Shown: piece by piece, positions 1 to 5,156 of the stretch
How the letters are laid out: every line of letters begins with the position of its first letter
How positions within the stretch are numbered: position 1 is the first letter of the stretch
Origin: Pseudomonadota bacterium
GTDB taxonomy: Bacteria; Myxococcota; Polyangia; GCA-2747355; JACKDQ01
DNA length: 5,543 bases
Reading direction: 5' to 3'
Assembly: GCA_030591195.1 (NCBI GenBank)
Contig: JAUVBO010000270.1
Span: forward strand, 1 to 5,543
Program-made: the position numbers and the translations under genes
Notes under the pieces: model-generated
Told to the model about the DNA's origin: nothing
The model's input: only the letters and a program-made list of their open reading frames with translations
The model's database searches: none

Positions 1-599
1 GCCCGACTGCCCCCGTGCGCCGCGACAGCCTCGATGGTGGCGATCGAGGCTTCGATCCGCCGACCCAGGTGCTTGAGGCGTGCGGCGCCGCGGTCCAACA
101 GGCGCTCGCTGAGGTTGAGGTCGCCGAGGAGATCGCGAAGTCGCTCCTGGTTCTTCTCGACCGTGCGCTGGTGGCTTCGTCGCTCGATGGCGCTGAGCCG
201 GCCGGCGAGCCGTCGCCGGAGGCGGAGGTTCTCCCGCTCGATTCGGCGCGCTCGCTCGACCGGAACCAGCAGCCGCTTGGCGAGCCAGCTTTGGTCGAGC
301 TCGACGCCGTCTGCGTCGAAGTCGCCGATCACGTTTCGCAGCGCCACGGTGTCGCGCTGCAGCTCCTTGCAGGCGTCGGCGAGCAGCTCGAGCAAGGACG
401 GCGAGGCGAACAGCGCCTGCAGGCGCTGACGCTGGCCCTCGGCAAAGCGCCGCGCGATCTCCACCTCGCCCTCGCGGGTCAGCAGCGAGAAGCTGCCGGC
501 CCTGCGCAGGTAGAGCCGGACCAGATCCTCCTGGGCCGGATCGACATTGGTCTCCGCCGGCGCGGGGGACTTGGTGGTGACAGGCGACTTGCTGGCCAT
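1..599 (-). CDS. RpoD-like sigma-70 family RNA polymerase sigma factor, N-terminal part (runs off left edge)
   Basis: No stop is met before the window edge, so only 199 N-terminal residues are visible. Residues 23-56 match sigma region 1.2 closely (LVRLYLRRAG, then LLTREGEVEIARRFAEG; E. coli RpoD has a DPVRMYMREMG and LLTREGEIDIAKRIEDG equivalent). Residues 57-95 (LLELLADACKEL, ALRNVIGDFD) match the start of the RpoD non-conserved region. Residues 110-192 are charged, Arg/Glu/Leu-rich helices like the remainder of that region. Regions 2-4, which contact the -10 and -35 boxes, lie outside the window. Only about 22 residues precede region 1.2, so the autoinhibitory region 1.1 of housekeeping RpoD is missing; this may be an alternative, group-2-like factor. 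The ATG at 599-597 is chosen because it follows a good Shine-Dalgarno; an in-frame ATG at 635-633 would add 12 residues. A sigma-54 promoter lies upstream. Family is confident; exact role is not. Confidence 0.85.
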   Translation of the reverse strand, partial: MASKSPVTTKSPAPAETNVDPAQEDLVRLYLRRAGSFSLLTREGEVEIARRFAEGQRQRLQALFASPSLLELLADACKELQRDTVALRNVIGDFDADGVELDQSWLAKRLLVPVERARRIERENLRLRRRLAGRLSAIERRSHQRTVEKNQERLRDLLGDLNLSERLLDRGAARLKHLGRRIEASIATIEAVAAHGGSR

Positions 600-601
600 A
601 A

Positions 602-608
602 CTCCCTC
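602..608 (-). promoter_or_regulatory. Ribosome binding site of the sigma factor gene
   Basis: Read on the minus strand the sequence is GAGGGAG, ending two bases before the ATG at 599; the GAGG core is about five bases from the start. It favours this ATG over the in-frame ATG at 635-633. Confidence 0.6.
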
Positions 609-650
609 GGCCCGGCGTTGGCCGCAGCCCGACATGCATCACCGGCGATG

Positions 651-660
651 CTTGGCCAAG
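651..660. repeat. 10-bp perfect palindrome at the predicted transcription start
   Basis: CTTGGCCAAG is self-complementary. It covers the expected +1 of the sigma-54 promoter at 664-678 (about 652). A similar but imperfect CTGGCCAAAG occurs at 714-723, about 63 bp further upstream of the gene. It could be an operator for a repressor; a short palindrome of this kind may also be chance. Confidence 0.3.
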
Positions 661-663
661 AGC

Positions 664-678
664 GCAACGTGTGTGCCA
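664..678 (-). promoter_or_regulatory. Sigma-54 (-24/-12) promoter of the RpoD-like sigma factor gene
   Basis: On the minus strand the sequence reads TGGCAC ACACG TTGC, an exact match to the core sigma-54 consensus TGGCAC-N5-TTGC, with the invariant GG and GC correctly spaced. It is also preceded by a T, as in the extended consensus. Ten fixed bases match, a match expected roughly once per million positions by chance. It is non-coding, points at the sigma factor gene, and predicts transcription from about 652, giving a leader of some 50 nt before the ATG at 599. Promoters of this class need an AAA+ activator and ATP; such an activator is encoded at 1883-3295, but a direct link is inference. 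Confidence 0.75.
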
Positions 679-687
679 ACTGGTATG

Positions 688-706
688 GCCGTGAGCGGCT
701 CACGGC
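688..706. promoter_or_regulatory. Perfect 19-bp inverted repeat upstream of the sigma-54 promoter (candidate regulator site)
   Basis: The sequence GCCGTGAGC-G-GCTCACGGC has two 9-bp arms around a single central base. It starts nine bases upstream of the -24 element and lies about 36-54 bp upstream of the predicted start point. Its size and symmetry fit a dimeric DNA-binding protein such as the Fis-type HTH of a sigma-54 activator. The position is closer than the usual enhancer distance of about 80-150 bp, so a repressor or a promoter-proximal activator site is equally possible. No second full copy was seen in the window. Confidence 0.5.
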
Positions 707-789
707 TACCGAACTGGCCAAAGATCTTCAGCCGATGTACCCGTCACCCTTATCACACCCGCAGCGAGCCCGCCCGCCCTTTTTCGGTT

Positions 790-807
790 GGTGCCCGGCG
801 AGGCACC
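790..807. terminator. Hairpin downstream of the lipoprotein gene, weak terminator candidate
   Basis: GGTGCC (790-795) pairs perfectly with GGCACC (802-807) around a six-base loop, about 58 nt beyond the stop of the minus-strand lipoprotein gene. There is no T-run after it on the minus strand (an A-run follows instead), so it is not a classic intrinsic terminator. The rest of 600-864 holds the regulatory sites of the sigma factor gene, a (CG)5 run at 841-850 and no convincing gene. Confidence 0.25.
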
Positions 808-864
808 GCCCCGAGCGCCATCACTGCTGCGGCATCCTCACGCGCGCGCGTTGGCCCTTTGGCG

Positions 865-1659
865 TCAGAAGCCGAAGCAGGGAAGGAGCGCGTCGCGGTA
901 GAAGGTCGCCAGCGCTTGGTAGCCGTCGCTGTTGAGGTGCAGGCCGTCGCCGGCGTTGAGCTCCGGGTGGGCGTCGATGTGGGGCTGGAAGTCGATCAGC
1001 CCGGCCCACGGCGCCCGCTTGGCGACCTCGTCGCGGATCACCTGGTTCAGCGTCGGCGCCGAGCTGTTGAGTGCCAGGTAGCCCTGGGTGTAGACCGACT
1101 GGTAGGTGACCCAGTAGACGCAGAGCGTGCCGCTGGCGGCGTCGAGGGTCGCGCCGATCTCCTTGGTCAGCGCAGAGACGTTGGCCGTCCCGCCGCCGAC
1201 GTTGTTGATCCCCGACTGGACGACGATCGCGTCGGCACCGGCGGCCATCGCGTTTTCCACCTCGCTCTTGGCGTACGAGATCGGCGCGCCGACCACCCCA
1301 CGGACGGTCAGGTCGTACTTCGATCCCATCAGGGTTTGGGCCGGCCCGCCGGCCCCGACGGCGAGCGAGTCGCCGACGATCCACACCACCGGCTTGCCGG
1401 CGAAGACGTCGGGGCCGAGGTCGGGCGGGAGGCCCTGGTCGGGCGTCGGGCGTCGGGCGTCGGGCGCGCTGTCGGCGGCCGCCACGCCCCGGTCGGGCCA
1501 TGGGCCCACGTCGAGGCCCGGCCGCGAGTCGTCGGGCAGGGAGGCGTCGTGGCGCTGCCCGCCGCTGATCAAGCCCTCGCCGCAGCCACCAATCGCGAGG
1601 CCGAGGCAGACGATCCGGAGCAGGGCGGCGGGGGGCAAGCAGAACAACCGCGACAGCAT
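865..1659 (-). CDS. SGNH/GDSL-type hydrolase, predicted secreted lipoprotein
   Basis: 264 residues. Residues 1-26 form a hydrophobic signal ending in AIGGC, a plausible lipobox with Cys26 as the lipidated residue. Residues 35-88 are a low-complexity Asp/Pro/Arg/Gly linker typical of surface lipoproteins in Myxococcota-like genomes. The hydrolase domain follows: block I IVGDSLAVG with nucleophile Ser98, a block III-like QSGINN (150-153, oxyanion Gly/Asn), and block V DGLHLNSDGY with Asp238 and His241 completing the triad. The protein is therefore probably an envelope-anchored esterase, lipase or carbohydrate deacetylase; the substrate cannot be read from sequence. The ATG at 1659 is the first possible in-frame ATG or GTG after an upstream stop; no Shine-Dalgarno precedes it, but a TATAAT lies just upstream. 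A 7-bp tandem repeat falls inside the linker. It is transcribed divergently from the sigma-54 activator. Confidence 0.88.
   Translation of the reverse strand: MLSRLFCLPPAALLRIVCLGLAIGGCGEGLISGGQRHDASLPDDSRPGLDVGPWPDRGVAAADSAPDARRPTPDQGLPPDLGPDVFAGKPVVWIVGDSLAVGAGGPAQTLMGSKYDLTVRGVVGAPISYAKSEVENAMAAGADAIVVQSGINNVGGGTANVSALTKEIGATLDAASGTLCVYWVTYQSVYTQGYLALNSSAPTLNQVIRDEVAKRAPWAGLIDFQPHIDAHPELNAGDGLHLNSDGYQALATFYRDALLPCFGF
1438..1466. repeat. 7-bp tandem repeat, about 4.1 copies, inside the lipoprotein linker
   Basis: The unit GGGCGTC (plus strand) repeats with exact 7-bp periodicity over 29 bases. On the coding (minus) strand it encodes roughly PDARRPTPDQ (residues 65-74), cycling through all three codon frames. 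Because the unit is not a multiple of three, gain or loss of one copy would shift the frame before the catalytic domain. Confidence 0.8.
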
Positions 1660-1665
1660 CGGCCC

Positions 1666-1671
1666 ATTATA
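1666..1671 (-). promoter_or_regulatory. -10 box (TATAAT) for a probably leaderless lipoprotein transcript
   Basis: A perfect TATAAT on the minus strand ends seven bases before the A of the ATG at 1659, which is where transcription should begin. The gene has no Shine-Dalgarno, in keeping with a leaderless mRNA. No recognisable -35 box is present at the right distance (the hexamer there is GCTCCT), which limits confidence. Confidence 0.4.
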
Positions 1672-1834
1672 GACCGGTCGCGGACTGGAGGAGCTCGAAT
1701 CGGACAGGTCCGGAGGCTGATTCCATTCAACACTATGTTATTTCGCGAGATTGTAGGCTCGCTTCAGAGCGGGTCCTGCCAATTTGGTACATGCTGAACT
1801 CCCTCGTGCCGGAATAGGGTTCCATTTTGAAACC

Positions 1835-1860
1835 GCCGCTGCGACAATCATCCCAGCGGC
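1835..1860. repeat. Inverted repeat upstream of the sigma-54 activator gene
   Basis: GCCGCTG (1835-1841) and CAGCGGC (1854-1860) are perfect 7-bp inverted arms separated by 12 bases, ending 22 bases before the activator ATG. It could be a dimer binding site used for autoregulation or a leader hairpin. The divergent spacer 1660-1882 is comparatively AT-rich at 1721-1756, but I see no convincing plus-strand promoter. Confidence 0.35.
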
Positions 1861-1882
1861 AGATGTTCGTGAGTGAAGCATA

Positions 1883-3295
1883 ATGACGACCCGCAAGAGC
1901 AACAAGAGCGGCAGCGAGACCACCGCTCCGCAACACCCGGCGGCTGAGTTCACCCAGGTCATCCTCGACAGCGTCGCCGACGGCGTCTTCACGGTGGACC
2001 ACGAGTGGCAGATCACCTCGTTCAACCGCGCCGCGGAGGAGATCACCGGTGTTCCGCAGGAGTTCGCCCTCGGGAGCCTCTGTCATACGGTCTTTCGGGC
2101 CAACATCTGCGAGACGGGTTGCGCCCTGCGGGAGACGCTGCGCACGGGCAAGAGCCTGGTCAACAAGGCGGTCTATATCATCCGCCCCGATGGCACGAGC
2201 CTGCCGATCAGCATCAGCACGGCCGTGCTCCGCGGCGCCGATGGCGAGATTGTCGGGGGCGTGGAGACCTTCCGCGATCTGTCCGCGATGGAGCAGTACC
2301 GCCGGGAGCTGGTGCGAGGAAACGCCTTTCAGAACATCCTCAGCCGGAACCATCGCATGCGACGGATCTTCGCCATCCTGCCGGAGATCGCTCGCGCCGA
2401 CAGCACGGTGTTGATCCAGGGGCCCAGCGGCTCGGGCAAGGAGCTGGTCGCCCACGCGATCCATGATCTCAGCCCCCGCAGGGAGGGCCCGCTGGTGGTC
2501 ATCAACTGCGGCGCTCCCCCCGATACCCTGCTCGAGTCCGAGCTCTTCGGCTACAAGGCCGGGGCGTTCACCGACGTCAAGCACGACAAGCCTGGCAAGT
2601 TCGCGTTGGCTCGGGGAGGGACGCTGTTCCTCGACGAGGTCGGCGACGTGTCACCTGCGCTGCAAGCCCGGCTGCTCCGCGTGCTCCAGGAAAAGGTCTA
2701 CGAGCCTCTCGGAGACACCAAGTCACGCACGGCCGATGTCCGGATCGTCGCCGCCACCAACAAGGACCTGCAGGAGCTGATCCGCAAGAAGCAGTTCCGA
2801 TCGGACCTCTTCTACCGTCTCAGCGTGGTGGAGATCTCGCTGCCGGATCTGAGGAGTCGCATCGAGGACGTCCCGCTGCTCGCCAACCACTTCCTGCAGC
2901 AGCTCTGCAAGCGCCAGGGCAAGGACATCCTCGGCATCTCCGACGAGGTGCTCGCCACGCTGTTGAGATACGACTTTCCGGGGAACATCCGCGAGCTCAA
3001 GAACATCATCGAGTACGCCTTCATCTTTTGCCCGGGTGGGTTGCTCCTACCCGAGCACCTCCCCGAACGGCTCGCGCAGGGAGCGCCAGGGGCCAGCGTC
3101 GCAAGCAGCGACGAGGCGTCAGACCAGGAGCGGCTCAAGCTCTCCGATGCGGAGGCGCAGCTGATCCTCGAAGCGCTCCAGCGAAACAACTTCCAGCGGG
3201 TCAAGACCGCCAAGGAGCTTGGCATCAGCAAGACCACGCTCTGGCGCAAGATCAAGCAGTACGCGATCGCCATCCCGGGTCGACGACGCCCGTGA
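1883..3295 (+). CDS. Sigma-54-dependent transcriptional activator (PAS - AAA+ - Fis-type HTH)
   Basis: 470 residues, the usual length for a one-component bacterial enhancer-binding protein. Residues 22-140 are a PAS sensor (VILDSVADGVFTVD, ITSFNRAAEEITG) with three cysteines, Cys67, Cys76 and Cys80, in a pattern I recognise from many deltaproteobacterial activators. The AAA+ domain spans about 150-390: Walker A GPSGSGKE (180-187), the sigma-54 contact loop GAFTDV (227-232; usual GAFTGA), Walker B GTLFLDEVGD (246-255), arginine residues in FRSDLFYRL (Arg306, Arg312), and sensor II FPGNIREL (365-372). The C-terminal HTH is at about 436-460 (VKTAKELGISKTTLWRKIK). It hydrolyses ATP to open sigma-54 promoters in response to a PAS-bound signal; no receiver domain is present. 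The ATG at 1883 is preceded by only a weak GTGAAG; the next residues flow straight into the PAS domain. It diverges from the lipoprotein gene and converges with the downstream operon. Its target is unknown; the promoter at 664-678 is a candidate. Confidence 0.95.
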   Translation: MTTRKSNKSGSETTAPQHPAAEFTQVILDSVADGVFTVDHEWQITSFNRAAEEITGVPQEFALGSLCHTVFRANICETGCALRETLRTGKSLVNKAVYIIRPDGTSLPISISTAVLRGADGEIVGGVETFRDLSAMEQYRRELVRGNAFQNILSRNHRMRRIFAILPEIARADSTVLIQGPSGSGKELVAHAIHDLSPRREGPLVVINCGAPPDTLLESELFGYKAGAFTDVKHDKPGKFALARGGTLFLDEVGDVSPALQARLLRVLQEKVYEPLGDTKSRTADVRIVAATNKDLQELIRKKQFRSDLFYRLSVVEISLPDLRSRIEDVPLLANHFLQQLCKRQGKDILGISDEVLATLLRYDFPGNIRELKNIIEYAFIFCPGGLLLPEHLPERLAQGAPGASVASSDEASDQERLKLSDAEAQLILEALQRNNFQRVKTAKELGISKTTLWRKIKQYAIAIPGRRRP

Positions 3296-3330
3296 GCTTG
3301 GGCTGCGACCTAGCGGTTGCCGGCAAGCTC
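3294..3330. terminator. Hairpin between convergent genes, candidate bidirectional terminator
   Basis: GAGCTTG (3294-3300) pairs with CAAGCTC (3324-3330), and the loop itself can fold (3305-3310 with 3315-3320, one G-U pair). It overlaps the stop of the activator gene and precedes the end of the opposite operon at 3345. Neither strand has a T-run after the stem, so intrinsic termination is uncertain. Confidence 0.35.
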
Positions 3331-3344
3331 TGAGGAAATCGGGC

Positions 3345-4409
3345 TCACTCCGGGTCGTCGTCGTCGCTTCCGCGGTGGAAGCGCTCGTCGGCAAGGGGGC
3401 TGGCTCCACCCGCCAGCTTCTCGCGGTGAGGCTCGAGCCAGCCGATCCGCTCACCACCCGGGCAATCGAAGGACGGCACGTGGGGCTTGATATCGAGCAG
3501 CGGCGTGCCGTCTAGCATGTCCACGCCGCTGACTCGGAGACGACGCCCCGTCACCTCGACCAGTCGCACCACGGTCATGCCGATCGGACTCGGCCGACGG
3601 GGGGCGCGGGTGGCGAAGAGGCCGCGGGGGGTCGAGTCCAGGTAGGGCGTCACCGTCAGGCGATGGCCAGCGGACCGGTGAAATGCATAGAGCAGGATGA
3701 TATGGCTGAAGCCTTCGAGGTCAGCCAGCCCCTCGAGGTAGGCCGGATCGATCAGAACCTCGCCCGCGACATCCTCGGCGAGGGCACCCTGTACGGGCGC
3801 ACCGCTCGGTTCGCTGAACGGCGTACGAATGATCCCGATCATCGCCAGCGGTGGCAGCTGAGGTGGCTGATCTCCGTCAGGCGCCTCGACCTCGACGAGT
3901 CCGCCGGCCGCGTACCGCCCGGCGAGATCGACATAGAGCTTCTTGGCCCAGTGGGTCATGTCGCGGTGGCGATGATCCACGTCGCTCACCACCCTCGCGG
4001 GAACGCCTACCGCGACCTTGCGGGCCGGGATCTGCTGGCGGTTCTTGACCAGGGTCATCTCGCCGACGATCGCGCCTGCTCCCACCTCCGAGAAGTCGCT
4101 GATCACCGCCCGCATGCCGATCACCGCCCCCTCGAAGATCGTCGCGTTGTGGACCATCGCCCCGTGGCCCAGGGTGACCCGCTGGCCGATCCGCGTCCAG
4201 TCCCCCGGCCGCGCGTGGATGATCACGCCCTCCTCGACGGCGGTCTCGTCGCCGATCTCGATCGAGCCGTAGTCCCCTCTGAGGATCGCGCCGTGACCGA
4301 TGTAGCACCGCTCGCCGATGCTGACCTGGCCCATGACGAGGGCGGTAGGCGCGACATAGGCCGACGGGGCGATGGTCGGCCGCCGCCCTTCGAATTCGTA
4401 GATCGGCAT
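3345..4409 (-). CDS. Fusion of gamma-carbonic-anhydrase-like beta helix and TrmO/TsaA tRNA methyltransferase domain
   Basis: 354 residues in one uninterrupted frame. Residues 1-167 are a gamma-class carbonic anhydrase-like protein: hexapeptide repeats of a left-handed beta helix (IGERCYIGHGAILRGD, VIGMRAVISDFSEVGAGAIVGE), the three zinc-ligand histidines His65, His82 and His87 (HG-x3-H spacing), the conserved Arg44/Asp46, and the C-terminal helix (MTHWAKKLYVDLAGRY). A Pro/Asp/Gln linker (about 175-187) leads to a TrmO/TsaA domain at 188-345: IGIIRTPFSEPSGAPVQG, GFSHIILLYAFHRS, FATRAPRRPSPIG, DMLDGTPLLDIKPHVPSFD and a terminal GWLEPHREK...DERF. TrmO family enzymes use S-adenosylmethionine to N6-methylate t6A37 of tRNA-Thr. 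Gamma carbonic anhydrases trimerise, so the fusion would present three TrmO domains; many relatives have unknown activity. It is the third gene of the operon, 22 bases after DUF1847, with a weak AGG at 4418-4420 as ribosome site. Domain calls are confident; the joint function is unknown. Confidence 0.9.
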   Translation of the reverse strand: MPIYEFEGRRPTIAPSAYVAPTALVMGQVSIGERCYIGHGAILRGDYGSIEIGDETAVEEGVIIHARPGDWTRIGQRVTLGHGAMVHNATIFEGAVIGMRAVISDFSEVGAGAIVGEMTLVKNRQQIPARKVAVGVPARVVSDVDHRHRDMTHWAKKLYVDLAGRYAAGGLVEVEAPDGDQPPQLPPLAMIGIIRTPFSEPSGAPVQGALAEDVAGEVLIDPAYLEGLADLEGFSHIILLYAFHRSAGHRLTVTPYLDSTPRGLFATRAPRRPSPIGMTVVRLVEVTGRRLRVSGVDMLDGTPLLDIKPHVPSFDCPGGERIGWLEPHREKLAGGASPLADERFHRGSDDDDPE

Positions 4410-4431
4410 GATCGATGCCTGTCCGGCGCGC

Positions 4432-5151
4432 TTACTTGAGCCGGTCGTAGTAGGAGCCGAGGGTGTAGATCGCAGCCAGGGGGTTGTGACCGGTCACCCG
4501 GTCCTTGACCGCCAGCACCGTGCAGGGCGCCTCGGCGTGCTGGATGAACAGCGCGTCGTGTCCGACGCAGAGACCGAGCAGCACGTTGAGCTCGGTGCCC
4601 GAGTTGTTGAGCAACCGGGCCTGCGCCACCGGGTTGCACATCGACTCGTGCCCGCCGCCCCCACGGATCTTGTCCTCGTCTGCCAGCCCGATCAGCTCCT
4701 TGGGGACCGCTCCCACCTTGCAGACCACGGAGACCACCTGCAGCTGGTGGGAGGCGAGCATCCTGGCCACGACCCTCGCCTCGGCGACGAAGCCCATGCA
4801 GAAGGCGAGCCCCAGCTTCTGGTAGCCCATCCGCGCGGCAAACTCCCAGATCTCCTCGATGCGGGTCTTGCAGGGCTTGCGCACCCAGGGTCGGGCCTGG
4901 CGGTCGGCGTATCCCGCGGACTCCTGGAGCGCGGCCTGCTTGCTGAACGCTCGGGTCGTCGGGTCCTGGTAAGCCTGCTGGCTCTCCGCGATGACCTGAG
5001 GGTGAGTGAGCATCGGACAGAACGGTGGGTTCTTGCCGGCCGGTGCGACGCAGGCCTTCTGCTCGCGAGGGAAGCCGCAGTCAGCGCAGTGTGGCGCCGT
5101 GACCGGCGCGGCCGGTTGCTTGCCCTGGTCTCCTCGCTGCTGAGCGGCCAT
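4432..5151 (-). CDS. DUF1847 family cysteine-rich, probably metal-binding protein
   Basis: 239 residues, ten or more cysteines. The N-terminus has a zinc- or Fe-S-like cluster CADC-x8-C-x10-C (Cys22, Cys25, Cys34, Cys45). The core (about 94-230) has the family hallmarks: CKTRIEEIWEFAARMGYQKL, GLAFCMGFVAEARV, VVCKVGAVPKELIG, SMCNPVAQARLLN, LLGLCVGHDALF and VKDRVTGHNPLAAIY, with further conserved Cys118, Cys144, Cys172 and Cys195. No signal peptide or membrane segment is visible, so it is cytosolic. The family has no established biochemical function that I know; the conserved cysteines and His198/His222 suggest metal, Fe-S or thiol chemistry, which is inference. Its ATG lies five bases after the stop of the PLP enzyme gene and its ribosome site is inside that gene's end, so the two are very likely co-transcribed and perhaps translationally coupled. 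Family assignment is from motif memory, not a search. Confidence 0.85.
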   Translation of the reverse strand: MAAQQRGDQGKQPAAPVTAPHCADCGFPREQKACVAPAGKNPPFCPMLTHPQVIAESQQAYQDPTTRAFSKQAALQESAGYADRQARPWVRKPCKTRIEEIWEFAARMGYQKLGLAFCMGFVAEARVVARMLASHQLQVVSVVCKVGAVPKELIGLADEDKIRGGGGHESMCNPVAQARLLNNSGTELNVLLGLCVGHDALFIQHAEAPCTVLAVKDRVTGHNPLAAIYTLGSYYDRLK

Positions 5152-5156
5152 CCGCG

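Noticed and set aside
839..851. Alternating pyrimidine-purine run with (CG)5, possible Z-DNA
   Set aside because: Only 13 bases long in GC-rich DNA, with nothing else to support a function.
15..935. Long plus-strand open frame across the sigma factor gene and its upstream region
   Set aside because: No recognisable family; it is antisense to clear RpoD-like coding sequence and extends through a promoter region and into the lipoprotein gene. High GC makes stops rare on the opposite strand.
1750..1782. Possible minus-strand sigma-70 promoter TTGGCA (1782-1777) with TACAAT (1755-1750)
   Set aside because: The spacer is 21 bases, too long for a standard promoter; kept only as a remote alternative for the lipoprotein gene.
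547..1797. 416-codon plus-strand open frame opposite the lipoprotein gene
   Set aside because: The minus strand has a lipobox and all three SGNH catalytic blocks; the plus-strand translation is low-complexity Gly/Arg/Ala/Val and matches nothing I know.
1827..1856. TTGAAA at 1827-1832 as a -35 box for the activator gene
   Set aside because: No acceptable -10 hexamer lies 16-18 bases downstream.
2211..2225. TGGCACGAGCCTGCC inside the activator gene as a second sigma-54 promoter
   Set aside because: The -12 TTGC is out of register and the sequence lies in conserved PAS coding DNA.
1733..2584. 283-codon minus-strand open frame opposite the activator
   Set aside because: It is antisense to the PAS and AAA+ motifs of the activator and its product shows no family features.
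3292..3348. GTGAGC/GCTCAC pairing across the two convergent stop codons
   Set aside because: A 6-bp stem with a 45-base loop that merely reflects similar stop contexts; it competes with the better 3294-3330 hairpin.
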